Assembly: GCF_026151205.1 (NCBI RefSeq)
Contig: NC_087082.1
Location: 14,913,365-14,977,364, forward strand
DNA from: Bolinopsis microptera
Taxonomy: Eukaryota; Ctenophora; Tentaculata; Lobata; Bolinopsidae
Direction of reading: 5' to 3'
Length of the DNA: 64,000 bases
A program made the position numbers and the translations under genes. This document shows positions 10,618 through 21,900 of this stretch, in pieces; position 1 is the stretch's first letter, and the number at the start of each line of letters is the position of its first letter. Under the pieces are notes generated by a model. It searched no databases. It had not been told where the DNA came from and worked only from the letters and a program-made list of their open reading frames with translations.

Positions 10618-13600
10618 ATGATGCAGCGGTCTCTGTTGTACTGTGTGAGGAGCAGCCATAGTCTGACACACATCTCAGGTGCAGCCAAACCCCGCCCTGT
10701 CTTATACCATCCACCATGGTCAGTAGTTCTGTGGGTAGGGACTGTTATAATTAGCTTATACCATCCACCATGGTCAGTAGTTCTGTGGGTAGGGACTGTT
10801 ATAATTAGCGCCTTCTTCGTTGGGGGCTGTGGTCACTAAAAGATAGAGCATTGCTGTACTTATCATGTTGGAGCTTATTATTAGATTGGTTTTTCTAAAG
10901 AAATGATCGTCACCAAACCGTCATCTTTAACCTTGACTAAATGTTGTAACTCCTGGCTTTGTATGGAGTATGCACACATAATCTCACAATTTTCCATTTT
11001 TCCTAGTCCCCGACAAGTTCACACAAGCCCCCCGGTGGCCATGCCCCGGTATGGAGGTGGGTCACATAACTCTGGAGGGGGAGGAGGTAAGGTCAGATTC
11101 GCTTGTCCCAAGTGCAAGTCACTTATCATGTTCTACTGCAAGTTCTCTGGAACAAAACGTCACATCAGGTATATTTAACCCTTTAGAAGAATATATCCAG
11201 ATTCGGGATTTTTAGTTTCTAGATGGACGTGATTTTCGGGTCAGTAAAAATATTGCTATTGTTCTACCCAAAGCACAAAAAGCACATTATGGTCTGTCTC
11301 GGCCTCCTTTTCAAAAGCAAAAGTAAACGCAAAACAGATCGACCACTAACAACTCTTCTCTCTCAGATGTCACAAATGTGACGAGCTGATCTCAGTGAAA
11401 CACACCCACACCGCCGGAAGTGACCTATCTAACACGGACATACCTGACATTGAGGGTCTGTACAGCAGTGAACTTCTTGAGGAACTCAGTCGTGGTGAGT
11501 ACTTTACACTGGCAAGCAATTTCATGGGTCACCGAAATCAAATATGTTGTACACTGTACAGTAAAATATGTCACATTTATATTAAATTAAAGTGTTTTTG
11601 CCTCTCTGAAATATCCTCCCGTAGCCCAAGATCTGAAGAGTCTGGATGATAAAAGGCTAGGCAAACTGTTTGGTCCAGCGTACGAAGAACCAAACCCAGC
11701 TGATGAGAAAGAAAAAGTTTTGATAGAAAGTGCACCTCCACCCCGGTCTATATTCACTTATCTGGACAAGTAAGCTTCCTTCTTGGAGCTAATTTTTAGA
11801 ATTTTACTTTTAATCTTTTTCTTAGTTTTCGAAATCACTCCATATCTTTATTGGTGTATTCATATACAAAATATGTATCAGTTCCGTTCAACTAAAACCT
11901 GGTCACATTGCCCCAGGTTTGTCCAGGGTCAGGACCGCGCTAAGAGAGTGCTATCAGTCAGTATCTACAACCACTACAAACGCCTCAGAGCTCTCCAGAC
12001 AGATAAAGATAGAGACGATGTACCCAGGCTGGATAAGAGTAATGTTCTCCTTATAGGTCCTACTGGCAGTGGTTAGGTCATCTTATTTGTCTTGTTCTTT
12101 ACTTCAAAATATTTTGTAACTACATATAATGTTGACGTCCGTAATTTTGAAATCCGCTAAAGTTTTACTTTTTATCGACCGTGAGATGTTGAACTCGAAT
12201 CATGTAACAAAATGGTGATAACCCCCCATATTGATCACGTGGTTCAGGTAAAACGTACCTGTTCCAGATGGCAGCTAAGTTGCTGGATGTACCCATGGTG
12301 GTCTGTGATTGCACATCACTAACCCAGGCAGGATACGTGGGTTAGTCATTATAAGTAGTGTGTTGTATTATACACTGTACATTGTATTATACACTGTATT
12401 ATACACTGTATATTGTATTATACACTGTATATTATAACTGATTACACGGATTATCGTTACTGTTACCGATCTTTAATTAGATAATTTGTTACGATATCGA
12501 TACAATTGAATACTGTTTGAGCTTTGATGTATGATGTATCGATATCTGCCACAATGACGATGTTGCATTATTTTTTGAAAAACAAGCTTTGAAAAATCTG
12601 ATCTTTAGTTTAAGCTTGATTGTCACAACCCTTTTCAACCAGGGGAAGATGTAGAAAGTGTTGTAGTTAGATTATGGCAAGCAGCTGGACAAGACCTGGA
12701 GAGGACCCAACAAGGCATTATAGTTCTAGACGAGGTAGCTTTAAACTTCCAACCTCTTTCTATTTCACATATCCAGCGTTATCTTTAAAACATTGCGCCC
12801 CCCTCACCTTACCCTAGTAGAAACATATTTTGTAAATGTAACAGCTTTGTTTCCCTCTTTTTTTGATCTAAGCTAAACGAATACCATGTGGACCACGGTC
12901 CACGAGGCAATAAACACTGATCTGAAATTTGCATTCCTTTAATTCCAACATTGTTGCCAAATTTGAGAACAACAGTCTTCCATAGTATATAGATCAGGGG
13001 GGGGGGGGGAGCCAAGTGGATATTTGTAGATATTTGGATAATGTCATCCACTTTTTTCGTGAATTATCCATTGACAATAATCTACATTTATCTACAAAAA
13101 ATGTAATCTCAAATATGTGCCCAGAAATTCTACTGAATTTTTGGAGATAAATGTATAAATTTGTAGAATGTCATCCACTTTTTTCGTGGATTATCCATTC
13201 TACATTAATCTACAAATATCTACAAATATCCACTTGGCTCCCCCCTAGATCAATATAGATCAATATATAGATCAATTCCATCATGCGCTGAGCGCTCCAA
13301 TCAGTTCATCTTGATATTGTTTTTTTTTCTAAGTTGGTTGGCTAACTACAATTACAAAGAATAAGAGTTTGTACTTTGATTGTCAAATTAAATATTCTAT
13401 AATTCTAGTTATGATCTATCTATTATCTAAATAAAGTTATATAATAATAATACAGATTAAGCACACTTCCTTATTACTCAGCTGGACAAATTAGCGAGTA
13501 AGAGAAACAAGCACGGAGGTAAAGATATTGGAGGTGAAGGTGTTCAGCAGAGTCTTCTCAAGATTATAGAGGGTACTAATGTCACCGTCACGGACAAGGC

Positions 13601-16600
13601 TAAAAACAAGACTTATCAGGTAGGACTTCGTGGTTGGGGAGACTTTATGGGTGAAGTCAGTTGCCTCGGAATAATCTAGTTTATTGTTTAAAACTTGAAA
13701 TTATCGATCAATATACGAATTATATTTGACTACTAACGTAGATATATCTTAACTCTAAAAACCTCTCCTTTCAGATAGACACGAGGAACATACTGTTCCT
13801 GGCGTCAGGAGCGTTTATAGGCCTGGATCAGATTATAAAGAGAAGGACTGCTTCCAAGTCACTCGGGTTTGGAACTCCTATGTCGCAGGAACATTATATT
13901 AAAGCTGCTGCCATCGAAGGTAAACAATTGGGTATCGGTATTTCAGTATTTGCAACTTTTATGGGGTAGAATTTTTGTAATTTCATTAAAAAAACTCCCA
14001 CCATAGAGTTATTTGATTTCTGCGCAAAATTCAAATAATTTGTTGTTGCGATTCAGATAAAGACAACATATTTTGTACTCTCAGAAAGAAACCGGGATTC
14101 GGACACACTTTCAGAGACCCGAAAAGACAGAATAAATCAGATCAGAGACACAGAGGAAAAGAACAGGACCAAAGATCGGCTGCTCGTTCAGGTTGGTAAA
14201 GTTTTACTTTCAGCTAACTTATCTGAATCATGATTTAGGAATTCATTCTGCTTACAATTTTAACATTTCAAGAGCAAATATGCTTTATTCCGCAAACTCG
14301 CTTGTATCCTGATAATATAGGTAACAAGTTTTAGACTGATTTGGCCCCCAATTTTCAACTGATTCGAACATTGGCAGTGACGTCTTACACCTCTCAATCT
14401 TTGTTTTGATATATTTCCATGTGCAGGTTGAACCAAGAGATATCCTTGACTACGGAGTTATACCCGAACTAGCTGGACGAATACCTGTTGTAGTGACGCT
14501 AGACAGTCTTACCCAGGTACACTTCGTTACTCATTCATAGACCATTAAGTTCAAATCATGAGAAACTATCATTCAGTTCCAAAAGAAAAAACCTCTGTTG
14601 GAAAAAATTTTAATTCTTAAATTACATACATAATAAAAATTGAATAATCAGACCCAGTTGACCCTGCTCGGATGTGGCAAGTCTCCAGCATAACCTCAAA
14701 TATCATCACGCAGAGTTCAGCCAACTCACTATTGTAACCACCCAGGAGGATCTAATGATAATAGCAAACGACAAGGAGAGAGGTGTCATATCTCAGTTAA
14801 AGGAGTTACTGTCTCTTAATGACTGTCAGCTGGAATTTAGTGATGACGCTTTGAAAGCGGTCGCAGAACTTGCTTTTTGCAAGAAAACAGGTAAATGGCT
14901 GTAGTATTTTAATTGATCATGTATGATTTCACGAAGACTGCAACTGAGAGTTGTCTCGATTTTTATTTTTGTATCTTATTAAATAATTGTTTTATTATTC
15001 ATGCTTGTTGTTTTACCAAAAGCTTCATTATTAGTGTCCGATGTAGACCTCATTTAATAATTATGATTATTAGATGAAGCATACCTTAAATTATCAGGCA
15101 TTGTCTTTTGCAACATAAACAAATAAAATTAAATTTAGCGACTCCGGCTCTATCATTTAAACTTCAATGGCTGCATAAAAAATAAAAAGATACATGCCTT
15201 ATATACACTGTACTAATATTTGCTCGGAAATGGTTGGAAATGGTGGAAAACTTGGACAATGGACTATTTAGTGATAATAACAGTTGTAGTTCATAGCAGT
15301 TGTAGTTCATAGCAGTTGTAGTTCATAGCACAGTCCAGAACAATATTACCCTTTGAAACAAAAGTATGTTTAATTATTCTAATTTGACCATGTTGGGCCA
15401 TGAATAGTGCAGTAAGTGAGCATTCACTAATACTCAGATAACTTATGGTGCCTTCGTTTGCAGTATCTCTTGTTCTGGCCATTGGTCTATCACTCTGTTC
15501 ATCCCTGCCCAAACTTGCCAGCAGAGACACAAATAATGATGATCAGTACATACTGGATACGTACGAAGTAAGATCAGAGGATGAGGAGTCGGAGGATATG
15601 TTTGCTTTGATCGAAACTGAGGATTTAATTGGACTGGATGAAGATATAGAGGAGGATGAAGATGACGGAGATGATGGGAGTGATCTGCCGGAGGAGCTTG
15701 ATTGGAGAGATTCAGGAGTCATGCATGAGGCTATCAACCAGGGCGCGTGTGGTTCTTGTGGCTGGGTCTCAGGGACGCAAACCCTTGAAGCTACATTGGT
15801 CTCTGAAAACCATGTCCCACTTTCAATACAGAACTTTATGAATTGTGCAAAGGAGGTCTGTGTAGGGGAACTACCATACGGTGTGTTCAGCAGAGCCAGA
15901 AAAGCAGAGTTTGTGGTCAGAGAAGATCAGCTGAAATATACGAAGAAGGAGTGTCTGGATTGGGGGCCTAAAAAGACGGGATGCAAATGTGGGGCCAATC
16001 ATCCGAATGAGTATATTAACGAGTGGGATGATCAGTTTGTAGTTATCTGCGGAACCAGATCTGCTCACACAGAAGCTCATTTAAAAAGAGCTTTGCAGTC
16101 TGGACCAGTTACCACTTCTTTCAACTTTGCTAATAAAGCTGAGAGGGATCTTTACGGAGAAAGATGCACATATGGTGGAAAACATGCAAATTCTATCATT
16201 GGGTACACAAAAGATAAGTTTCTACTTCAGGACAGCTATGGCACACCTAAGACTCAAAAGGGGTTCCTGAAGACGGACGGGTCCTGGGAGACTACCATGG
16301 GATCGGAGTGTGCTGAAGCTGTTATTAACAAAGCTTACTATCCTTTTATACTGTACGACTACGATCGAGCTAACGCATATTTCAAAGAAATAGATCCTGT
16401 AGAGGAAACTGCAGTGGTATTTGTTGAAAAGCCTAGCTACGGAATAGCCTCTGATGATACAAAGAATGTCGGCAGGGCAAAGAACAAATGTGCTTATCTC
16501 GGGTCTGCCTGTAAAGGTGTTGTGACTTTGTCCAACGGAGCATTTGAACTTGTATCTACGTTTGGAAATGGCGTGTCTGGAACCCAAAAAGCCTTCAGCA

Positions 16601-18165
16601 AGGTTCAAATGGTTGTTTACCTAAAGCATGAAGAGACCGGAAAGTACATCGGAATAGATAAAACCGAAGTAGGACTCGTGTTAGTGCCTACCGAGAAAGA
16701 GGACGCCGCTCCCTTTTTTACCAGCTATGGAAGATTCATCTCTTTCGAGTATCCCACCTATCATATGGTAGGAAAAACCCTGGTCGAGATGTCCGGACGT
16801 ATGCGTGATATTGACAAGCTAAAAACCTGGACCTTAAAGAACTGTATACTTCACAACAGAGTGAGTGGAAAAGCTCTTGACATTGCAGAGTTCCTGACAA
16901 ACGTCGGGAAGAAGATCAAGAAAGTCAAGAAAGTGTACCATACTACAACCGCGAAACCAATGGACACGACTGTCAGCTCTCAGCGGTTTGACTTGGGAAT
17001 CTCTGGAAAGTGGAAGTTAACTTCTACAGCACTCGGGTTGATGATCGGGAGCGTCAACGACGTCCAACGTTTCGTGGACCCAGACCTTGAAGAAAAGAAG
17101 AAGAAAGTTTTTGAGTTCAGATGGATGGCTCGTCAGATAATTCATCACAAGCTAGCAAAAGCTTTGGATGGGAACATGGAGTTTTCAACAACTGATTTTG
17201 ATATCAAAGATATTGCTAATGTGATCAACCCAACTGACTGCATCATATCAACCTTAGGTTCCGACGAGAAACTCTCTTTGGTTGACGGACAGATTGAACT
17301 TAGCTCCGACATGGGTTCTGGGTGGACATTTGAATACGGAGATTTGTAGTTTAAAAACTGGAATTAAAATTGAAATATAAATTTTAAATATTATGCCCCG
17401 TGGCATTAACAGGTGCCTGTTATTTTCGATTTATTTTCCCAAGCTACCATTCGGATATCGTGTATAATTTTGTAATAACCATTAAAATTCGTCATAATTT
17501 GAAGACTAGATTATAGACCAAGTTGTAGACGTAATTTTGATAAGTCAATAAGAGACGACTACGTTATCAATACGACTCGTGGTCAATGTCCATAGAAATT
17601 GCTCACTTAAATTTGACGGGAGGAAAAAAATAAAAATAAAAATAAAAATTTGACGGAAGGGTTCAGAAGAATACTTCTTCAAATTTGTATAATATTAATA
17701 TAATATATCCTCTCCGTCACGTGACCTCTCACCCCCAGTCACAATATCTATATCTTGCAAACACTTCAGTAAACTCCCCTTTTCCTCCCAGGAGCTCGAG
17801 CCCTTAAGTCGAGAAATTGCTCACTTAAATTTGACGGGAGGAAAAAAAGAAAAAAAAAAGAAAAATTTGACGGGAGGGTTCAGAAGTATACTTCTTCAAA
17901 TTTGTATAATATAATATATCCTCTCCGTCACGTGACCTCTCACCCCCAGTCACAATATCTATATCTTGCGAACACTTCAGTAAACTCCCTTTTCCTCCCA
18001 GGAGCTCGAGCCCTAAAGTCGATAGTAGAGACGACCCTACTGGACGCCATGTTCGAGATCCCAGGTTCAGACATCCAGCATGTACTGATCACGAGTGATA
18101 CCGTGTTGGAGAAACAGGAGCCACAGTACACTCGGCGGGAGGGGGAGGTTGTAGTTGAGCAATAA
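10618..18165 (+). CDS. CLPX: Mitochondrial ClpX unfoldase (AAA+)
   Basis: Thirteen exons: about 10618-10718, 11007-11168, 11367-11494, 11625-11769, 11917-12071, 12248-12340, 12643-12734, 13482-13619, 13775-13919, 14085-14191, 14427-14516, 14689-14890 and 18002-18165. Exons 2-13 join with matching phases. The N-terminus ([20 protein letters not shown]) looks like a mitochondrial targeting peptide. A zinc-binding domain (CPKC, CHKC) is split by intron 2. The AAA+ core has Walker A GPTGSGKT (split by intron 5), pore loop GYVGED, Walker B GIIVLDE, and the sensor-2 region [12 protein letters not shown] split between exons 12 and 13. Known role: ATP-driven unfolding for ClpP in the matrix and remodelling of heme-synthesis ALAS. 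Exon 1 is the least certain: donor GTCAGT at 10719 gives the right phase, and a duplicated donor at 10773 does too. Intron 12 hosts another gene. Confidence 0.93.
10701..10808. repeat. CLPX: 54-bp tandem duplication over the CLPX exon 1 donor
   Basis: Two essentially identical 54-bp copies (10701-10754, 10755-10808), each with ATG|GTCAGT. Since 54 is divisible by 3, both candidate donors leave exon 1 in the same phase, differing by 18 codons. Confidence 0.8.
12355..12440. repeat. Simple repeat TATTATACACTG in a CLPX intron
   Basis: Several imperfect copies of a roughly 12-20 bp TATACACTGTATTA-type unit lie just after exon 6. Confidence 0.6.
12997..13245. mobile_element. MITE in a CLPX intron, 7-bp target duplication
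   Basis: The inverted ends read GGGGGGAGCCAAGTGGATAT on the left after a G run, with the reverse complement ending in CCCCCC at 13245. An internal repeat (ATGTCATCCACTTTTTTCGT) occurs twice. TAGATCA flanks both ends exactly (12990-12996 and 13246-13252) and is a good target-site duplication. It is non-coding and sits between CLPX exons 7 and 8. Confidence 0.8.
15281..15328. repeat. Three perfect 16-bp direct repeats upstream of the nested protease gene
   Basis: CAGTTGTAGTTCATAG is repeated three times, about 115 bp before the start codon of the nested gene. It could be regulatory; this is position only. Confidence 0.6.
15445..17349 (+). CDS. Secreted papain-like (C1A) protein with long C-terminal extension, nested in CLPX
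   Basis: An uninterrupted 634-aa frame. Residues 1-20 form a signal peptide ([20 protein letters not shown]). Residues 40-80 are extremely acidic and sit where papains carry an inhibitory I29 prodomain, which is absent. The papain core starts at [11 protein letters not shown]: oxyanion-hole Gln99 (INQG), nucleophile Cys105 in [10 protein letters not shown] (one extra Gly before the usual Trp), and His247 in KHANSIIGY. The site of catalytic Asn is Asp263 (LLQDSYG for the usual KNSWG). From about residue 370 the protein is not papain-like; stretches such as [14 protein letters not shown] and [13 protein letters not shown] suggest beta-trefoil (ricin-B or fascin-like) modules, which is my inference. 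It is intronless and on the same strand as its host, inside CLPX intron 12, so it may be a retrocopy. A YAG lies 7 nt before the ATG. Activity is uncertain because of Asn to Asp. Confidence 0.8.
   Translation: MVPSFAVSLVLAIGLSLCSSLPKLASRDTNNDDQYILDTYEVRSEDEESEDMFALIETEDLIGLDEDIEEDEDDGDDGSDLPEELDWRDSGVMHEAINQGACGSCGWVSGTQTLEATLVSENHVPLSIQNFMNCAKEVCVGELPYGVFSRARKAEFVVREDQLKYTKKECLDWGPKKTGCKCGANHPNEYINEWDDQFVVICGTRSAHTEAHLKRALQSGPVTTSFNFANKAERDLYGERCTYGGKHANSIIGYTKDKFLLQDSYGTPKTQKGFLKTDGSWETTMGSECAEAVINKAYYPFILYDYDRANAYFKEIDPVEETAVVFVEKPSYGIASDDTKNVGRAKNKCAYLGSACKGVVTLSNGAFELVSTFGNGVSGTQKAFSKVQMVVYLKHEETGKYIGIDKTEVGLVLVPTEKEDAAPFFTSYGRFISFEYPTYHMVGKTLVEMSGRMRDIDKLKTWTLKNCILHNRVSGKALDIAEFLTNVGKKIKKVKKVYHTTTAKPMDTTVSSQRFDLGISGKWKLTSTALGLMIGSVNDVQRFVDPDLEEKKKKVFEFRWMARQIIHHKLAKALDGNMEFSTTDFDIKDIANVINPTDCIISTLGSDEKLSLVDGQIELSSDMGSGWTFEYGDL
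17595..18021. repeat. CLPX: Tandem duplication (about 215 bp) reaching into the last CLPX exon
   Basis: Copies at 17595-17812 and 17813-18021 share the GAAATTGCTCACTTAAATTT start, an A-rich variable stretch, the ATATCCTCTCCGTCACGTGA block and the polypyrimidine tract with CCCAG|GAGCTCGAGCCCT. The first copy therefore carries a decoy 3' splice site at 17792 followed by seven last-exon-like codons before it diverges. The true last exon starts at 18002. Confidence 0.85.
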
Positions 18166-18455
18166 CTCTCTCTCTCTCTAATATCCTGATAGGTTACAGC
18201 GGCTGTTGCCATTAGGCTTTTAAAGGAACCTGTTAATCCTTTCTTATGGTTTATATCAGGAGAGTTTGTACCGAGACCTCTTATATCTTACTGTTTTATG
18301 TAAGAGAAATACGTTTTAGAGATCGCTAGTTATTTTAAACTAATGCGAGGTTTTTCAAGCTACGAGTTTTATGTTGGATCGAGATTTTGTTAATGTCTTT
18401 TGAAGATCGCGATTCATATTAAATCATTACATGGTGACAGGTGAACCCATAATTT

Positions 18456-18461
18456 AATAAA
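18456..18461 (+). terminator. CLPX: Poly(A) signal AATAAA downstream of CLPX
   Basis: AATAAA, 291 bp after the CLPX stop codon and before the ABCG5-like gene begins. Confidence 0.55.
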
Positions 18462-18939
18462 GATTTTTCTGAATCTATTATCTACGACAATTTCTAAACT
18501 GCAGGGTGAAACGTTTTTAAAATAAATTGTTATTTTAAGCCATCAGAAGACGAATTAACGACAATCGCGCCTTAATTGTCTCACTGTATGCACAAGTGCC
18601 AAGTGGGGTTAAAAGATTTCTTAGTTTCAGTAAATTATTCGATGTTGGTTGTTTTGTATGGATTGTAAAGCGTGGACAGATTTTAAACGAAATTATTGGA
18701 TTAAATTGAGGTACAAATAAAGGAATTGCTATAAATATTTCATTAAATCAAAGCAATTTCACACTGATCAAAGCAAAATTAACTTAATATCTACGTTTAG
18801 GAACTTTAACAACAATAAACCTACCAAACTTGTTACATTAATATTCGACCAAATATTTATCAACTAAAACTTTACATTTTGTATTTAGCAAGGAACCTCC
18901 CACAGCGATTTTAAACATTAATATGGCAGCTGTTCGAAT

Positions 18940-21900
18940 ATGAAAGTCAGTCCTTCGAACTCTGTACGATATGAGGTAGGGATCCTATTTTATTATTATA
19001 AGTGTATTCTTAAGATTATAATTCTTGATTTTTAAGTGGACCAGACATAAATTGCCGGAGTTTAAAATCATCATAATATTCAATTCCAAACAGAACTGCT
19101 CTGTTTCTGTTCCGAATTTCATATTCCGACTTTAGTTTAATGGCACATACGCTTTAGACATCACTGCACTGAATCTACTTAAAATTCGTACATTTTTATA
19201 ATTATGAATCATGTTGCTCATTCAGCCGCTCTAATCTGGGGCACTTCTTGTTTGGCTGCCGTCCTTCTGTACTGCTCTCTCTTCACCGTGTAAATTTCAG
19301 TTTTACGAGAAGGCAGGCGACAAGAACGATGACGATTTCGCGCCGTACGTCGTGAACAGAAAAGCGGTTTCAGTAGACGGACTACACTACTCGGTACCTC
19401 TGTACCCGGCCTGGAGAGCGGGATTCACCCGGAACTGTGCCACTAAGAACATTCTGGATAATGTTACCCTGCACGTGCCCGATGGTACTCTTATGGCTAT
19501 CATGGGAAATTCTGGTGAGGAACTTCAGATGGATTTAAATTTGAAGGGTCACATAATTTTCACCGATATTCATATCCTTGGCATATGGCTACTGTTATTT
19601 AATTCTATCATCGTTATCTCGCATCACGGGCAGTTGGATACTGATTATTCTGGTACTAAAACACTTCTATCTAACGCAGGTTCAGGCAAGACAAGCTTAC
19701 TTGACGTGTTAGCTAACAGAGCAGTGTCGGGGTCCTCTATTAAAGGTGAAATAATGCTGAACGGTACTAATTGTACTCCTCGCATGATGAAACACTCTTC
19801 TGGCTACGTTCTACAGGTAATTATTTAATGACTGCTAATTAATTAATTACTCTGTTAGAAAATCCTTATCTCGAGAAGTGCCTGAACTCAACTTAGGGTC
19901 ATGTTATCGTATCCCACTCGTTACAAAAGAACTGTTAAGACTCAGTTGTCGTTCAATGTCCCTCCCTAAAAACTGAAAGGAGTGGTACACTTCCCCTCAG
20001 AATATACTGTCATCACCCCAAGGATCATCCTCATCGAACATATGTTTCTCTGGCTCCTCCTCCACCACCTCCATTGGGGGTATATTCTCCAAAGTTAGAC
20101 TGCTGCTTCCCAACTTGTTAAGATTATTAGTTGACAATGACAGCTGTTTAGCCACACTCAGGGTAGCTCCCTTGCAGCCCTCGTCCTGGATACTCGTCTT
20201 ATGACAGCAATTCCACCGTCCACCCGAGTACACACCCCTGTGGTACACTGTGTACAACTTGGTGTGCTGTCTGTTGTCCACTGACTTCTCCACCATTCTA
20301 CTGATGGTATTTACCCACTGGTCTATGTTGTAGTCAGCTGATAGGTAGAGGAATGTTGGGCGTGTTTTGTCTGTTGTTGTTCCTCGCAGACTGTTTATTC
20401 TTAAAGATTTCCCCTTTCTCACCGTTTGTTCGGATACTATCTGCATGACATTCTCCCTCTCAATCAGATCTTTTTCCACTCTCTCACAAACAACAATGTT
20501 CCGTACCGGGACTGCCATCTTCATCTTTCTGCCGTCCCCGGAATAAACCTGTAGACTAGAGGCGAATAGTTTACACCACCTCTCCTTAAAGCGGAGACTG
20601 CCCTCACATTTCTTGTAGAGTGTTCCTGTTAGTGTGGGGGTCTCCAGGGTACCCATTAGTGAGCCTAATGTTGGTCTGGAACTTCGTCGGCTGTCATACT
20701 TAAATTCGAGGTATGTTAAAATATATTGAGCCAAAAAATAGAACCTCTCTGTCCTACAAATTCCATGCTTGACATCGAGAAATTGTTAAAATAGACATAG
20801 TAAAATAGAGAAATAGACAAAGCAAACTAGCACCTTACTGTCTAACGAATAAAACATTTAACAAGCTAAATGTGCAGCAATAGATTTAGTTCAAACGATA
20901 TGTGCGGCAGGTAACTATAATACACGAAGCAGTACAATTTAACAAAAACACAGGAATGTGTGTTGGAACGTTGCCGTAAACCGATTTTAAGAACGCATCC
21001 TACGTTTCGCTACGAATGACAAATCATATTCCTACAAAGTATGATGGGCAGTGAGCTAATCGCGGCGATACATTACCACATAGTTTCTAGCACGGTAAAT
21101 CAGTTTTACATACACACGTATTTATTTCCATTGGCACGCAATGACGATACTTTGAGTGTATGGAATTCGTCCAGCAAGGAAACTTTGTGCTACATAAACA
21201 TGATATTAATTGCACAGTTTGCACTGATTGAATCATCCAGTCGTTATCGAATAAGCTATACTATTGATCGATGAAACATTGCTGACTTGCACTTAATTCA
21301 ATTGAAGATACAAAAGAATTCAAATTTATTCAGTAAAAAATATCAAACTGCCCATCAAACTATATTAAAGTCACTATTGTGACGGTACATTAGAACTAGA
21401 CAGAAACAAAGTGTGAAGGGACTGAACTATCTAGTCTCCTGGATCATGAAGGGTACTTTCAAATTAATGGTCAAATGAATAGATAAAAATAAAGTTTTTA
21501 TAAGCTCAATTGTCGTGAAAATGAATTTGTTCATGTGCTGTACAGGGTAATTCAAATCAGAATGTAGCATGTTACCATAGTTACCATAGTTACCGTAGTT
21601 ACCATAATATTAGTAACCCTAATATTATGGTAGCTAGCCATATCACCAGTCCTAGAGTGCATTTAATATTGATCTTGAGTAAAAAGCACACGAGAAAAAG
21701 AATGACGTTAATATGATTTATATGTCAAAATATTAGCGTCATGAGTATAGGAGGTTTAGTCTGGTCGCTCTCACAGTACCAATCTGATCGCTCTCACAGA
21801 ATCGCACAATATGTTGTAATTAGAACAAATGTCTTACAGTTCATAGCTCACAACTGTATGTCCGTTTCCATAGCTACTAAATAGAAAATAAGAAAACAAT

